Source of the DNA: Syngnathus acus
Taxonomy: Eukaryota > Chordata > Actinopteri > Syngnathiformes > Syngnathidae
NCBI RefSeq assembly: GCF_901709675.1
Contig: NC_051099.1
Coordinates: forward strand, 4,650,001-4,714,000
Length of the DNA stretch: 64,000 nt
Reading direction: 5' to 3'
Shown here: positions 62,501-64,000 of the stretch, piece by piece
How the letters are laid out: each line of letters opens with the position of its first letter
How positions within the stretch are numbered: position 1 is the stretch's first letter
Translations under genes and position numbers: made by a program
Notes under the pieces: generated by a model
Database searches by the model: none
Told to the model about the DNA's origin: nothing
The model's input: the letters and a program-made list of their open reading frames with translations, nothing else

Positions 62501-63956
62501 GTCATTTGAAATAAGTTCAGATTTCATATTAGGCACATTATTATCTTGAAAATGTTCAATTTTGCAGGTTCCTATTTTTAGAATTTTATTGAATCGAGCA
62601 ATAGCAAGAGGCTACCTTGACATGCTCTCCCAGGCCTTTGTGGTTCTGTGTCCATAAATCCATCTCGACATGAGCATGTGAAGGAACCCCAGGTATTTGT
62701 ACATGTAGCCCATTGGGAACAATCATTTTCCCCTGGAACACATTCATCAAAATCTACAAGAACAAACACAACATAATTTTCACTCCAGTATCTGGCATAC
62801 TTTTGTATTTTATATTCTACTAAATAAATAATAGAGTGTAAAGAATTCAACAGTTTATGCATTATGATTATTTTTTTCTCCGGCTCCTTCTGCTATAATT
62901 AACTTGACCACAGGAAGGCAGTATAATACAGTCATGCAAAATAAATAAATAAAAATAAAAATATATATGAGCACTGTCATAATGTAAAGACACATACCAC
63001 TGATGCTTGTATTATTTTCATCCATTGTGTATATAGAGCTGTTCCTCAATGAGTAGAGTATTGCTGTGGATGTGTTTCTGATGTCTTGTTCTTGACCAGG
63101 GCTGAAGATCAGGATGAAGTCGACCACCACACTGCCGGGGGAAAACTTTATGATCTCGATTCTCACCTGACCCGAATTCATCATCGTCTTTGTATCTCGG
63201 GCCAGAGAAAAGTAGATCTGCAAAGAAATATAGCCAGGACTGTCGCAATGTTTTCTGTGATATCCACAAAATCAGAACACACGATGGACCTACCTCATCT
63301 AAAATTCCCGCTGTAAGATTTTTATAGGCCTGACTGCTTGTGTTGTATAGGTCATCGGTGAACGGGATGTTGGTAAGTCGCGTGGTTGCATCCAGAGTTT
63401 GAGCATCTACAAAGAAATGGTTATCGATTCAAATTGATTATTTGTCGATTCATTAATTAATTTTGACACATGGACAATATACCCTCAAGAGATTATCTCC
63501 ATGTTTTACACTTTTTAAAACCGAGTTCCAGTGTCTCAATAACATCTCTGACAGTTTTTTTTTTTAAATTAAAACACCCCAAAGATAAAAAGCTATTTTT
63601 AAACATTGTATTAAAAAGCCCCCTGCCCTAAAAAAGCAAATAGATTTAGACATTGATCTACCAAAGCAAGTCAGATTTATAAGAATAGTTCTTACCAGTT
63701 TTGACTGCTATATAAAGAATATCTCCATGGCTTTTATTTGTTTGGATCTTAACAGTGACATTGTAGAGCACCCCCGGCTGCAGTTCCCTCACTTCCATCA
63801 TGGTCTGCTCAGTTGTCCACATCCTAATAACATCTGAGCCCTCACTAAGACCCACCAAGTAAGTCTGGTTTGCTGGGATTAGGCTGGACCAGTACACACA
63901 AAAAGAAGTGCCAGTGATGTTGGCAGCCTGTAATCTGCTGATGCCAGGGGAGGAGG
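59567..63956 (-). CDS. umodl1: Uromodulin-like 1-type FN3-SEA-EGF-mucin-ZP membrane glycoprotein (3' part, 5' end beyond window)
   Basis: Exons (minus): 63956-63696, 63406-63294, 63217-62998, 62753-62616, 61999-61212, 61125-60965, 60685-60449, 60158-60002, 59938-59854, 59754-59567; about 782 residues in the window. Domains in order: fibronectin type III (63956-63696); SEA (two exons) with FSPGSVVVDF, the mucin-type self-cleavage motif; calcium-binding EGF beginning DFDECVPGENDC with six cysteines; Thr/Ser/Pro-rich mucin stretch of about 190 residues; zona pellucida domain (VECTITG, MCTYMRSML, LNGTFPLPYNYSLSPEEAVVVQV, YSCWATPTQNP, HCHVQIC); RTPR, a possible furin-type site after the ZP domain; one membrane helix (LIGLSFLGVVVILFFVIGSA) and a ~27-residue cytoplasmic tail. 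The architecture matches UMODL1, whose WAP/EMI and further FN3/SEA parts would lie upstream. One intron (after 60449) uses a GC donor. The family call is firm; orthology rests on domain order only. Confidence 0.85.
60721..60915. repeat. Intronic inverted repeat
   Basis: Arms of about 45 bases at 60721-60765 and 60870-60915 are reverse complements with only about two or three differences (shared core TTCAAAATTGCTTCATGAAC), separated by about 104 bases. Both lie in the intron between the exons 61125-60965 and 60685-60449 of the UMODL1-like gene. The transcript could fold into a long stem. Confidence 0.85.
61608..61751 (-). repeat. 72-bp coding tandem repeat in mucin domain
   Basis: Two adjacent copies of a 72-base unit (24 residues, TTSMAPTT.TMVPTTAST type) inside the Thr/Ser/Pro-rich part of the UMODL1-like exon. 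The copies share GGAAGCGGTTGTTGGTACCA (plus strand) starting at 61611 and 61683. The unit is a multiple of three, so copy-number change would keep frame. Confidence 0.8.
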
Positions 63957-63968
63957 CTGGAAAAGGGC

Positions 63969-63988
63969 AGAGAGAGAGAGAGAGAGCA
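63969..63988. repeat. (AG)n microsatellite
   Basis: AG dinucleotide run just upstream of the FN3 exon of the UMODL1-like gene; read on the minus strand it forms the CT-rich tract ahead of the exon's acceptor. Confidence 0.85.
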
Positions 63989-64000
63989 CAATTATGACTC

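Overview
The window is vertebrate nuclear DNA, almost certainly from a teleost fish. It carries five split protein-coding genes with canonical introns and A+T-rich, transposon-studded noncoding DNA. The DGAT2 N-terminus is the short fish form, starting MKTILAAYSGVLKG and lacking the extra N-terminal segment of mammalian DGAT2. No bacterial operon, phage or CRISPR features are present. Exon boundaries were set by hand from GT-AG sites, reading phase and remembered human and zebrafish proteins. No alignment or database search was run.

Layout. 1-6567: intergenic, with transposon relics, one palindromic miniature element and one unrecognised coding-like relic. 6568-33573 (minus): complete UVRAG, 15 coding exons, 724 residues, with five copies of a ~400 bp TA-flanked miniature transposon in its introns. 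34131-34494: two identical tRNA-Asp(GTC) genes in divergent orientation. 35966-41130 (minus): complete DGAT2, 8 exons, 361 residues. 43634-47892 (minus): complete MOGAT2, 6 exons, 335 residues. 49467-58800 (plus): MAP6, three or four exons, with a short and a long C-terminus. 59567-63956 (minus): the 3' part of a uromodulin-like 1 (UMODL1-type) membrane glycoprotein gene whose 5' end lies beyond the window.

Function and context. MAP6-MOGAT2-DGAT2-UVRAG is the same gene order and relative orientation as human 11q13.5 (recalled), so this is a deeply conserved block. MOGAT2 makes diacylglycerol and DGAT2 converts diacylglycerol to triacylglycerol, so the two paralogues supply successive steps of one pathway; their last exons match almost base for base in length, as expected of a tandem duplicate. 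UVRAG (Beclin-1/VPS34 complex, autophagy and endosome traffic) and MAP6 (microtubule stabiliser) are syntenic neighbours with no obvious pathway link. The UMODL1-like gene is human chromosome 21 material and is tail-to-tail with MAP6.

Most unusual features: (i) a nine-copy family of TA-flanked elements with ends CCGTATTTTCCGGACTATAAGGCGCACC-like, built from a reiterated internal motif, with modular internal deletions; (ii) one copy sitting exactly between two ~143 bp direct repeats; (iii) a related shorter family with a 'gtcgcacc' motif; (iv) a GC-AG intron in the UMODL1-like gene; (v) a SEA domain with the mucin-type self-cleavage motif; (vi) a MAP6 stop codon embedded in a splice donor; (vii) an exact inverted tRNA-Asp pair. 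I found no convincing wholly new gene system.
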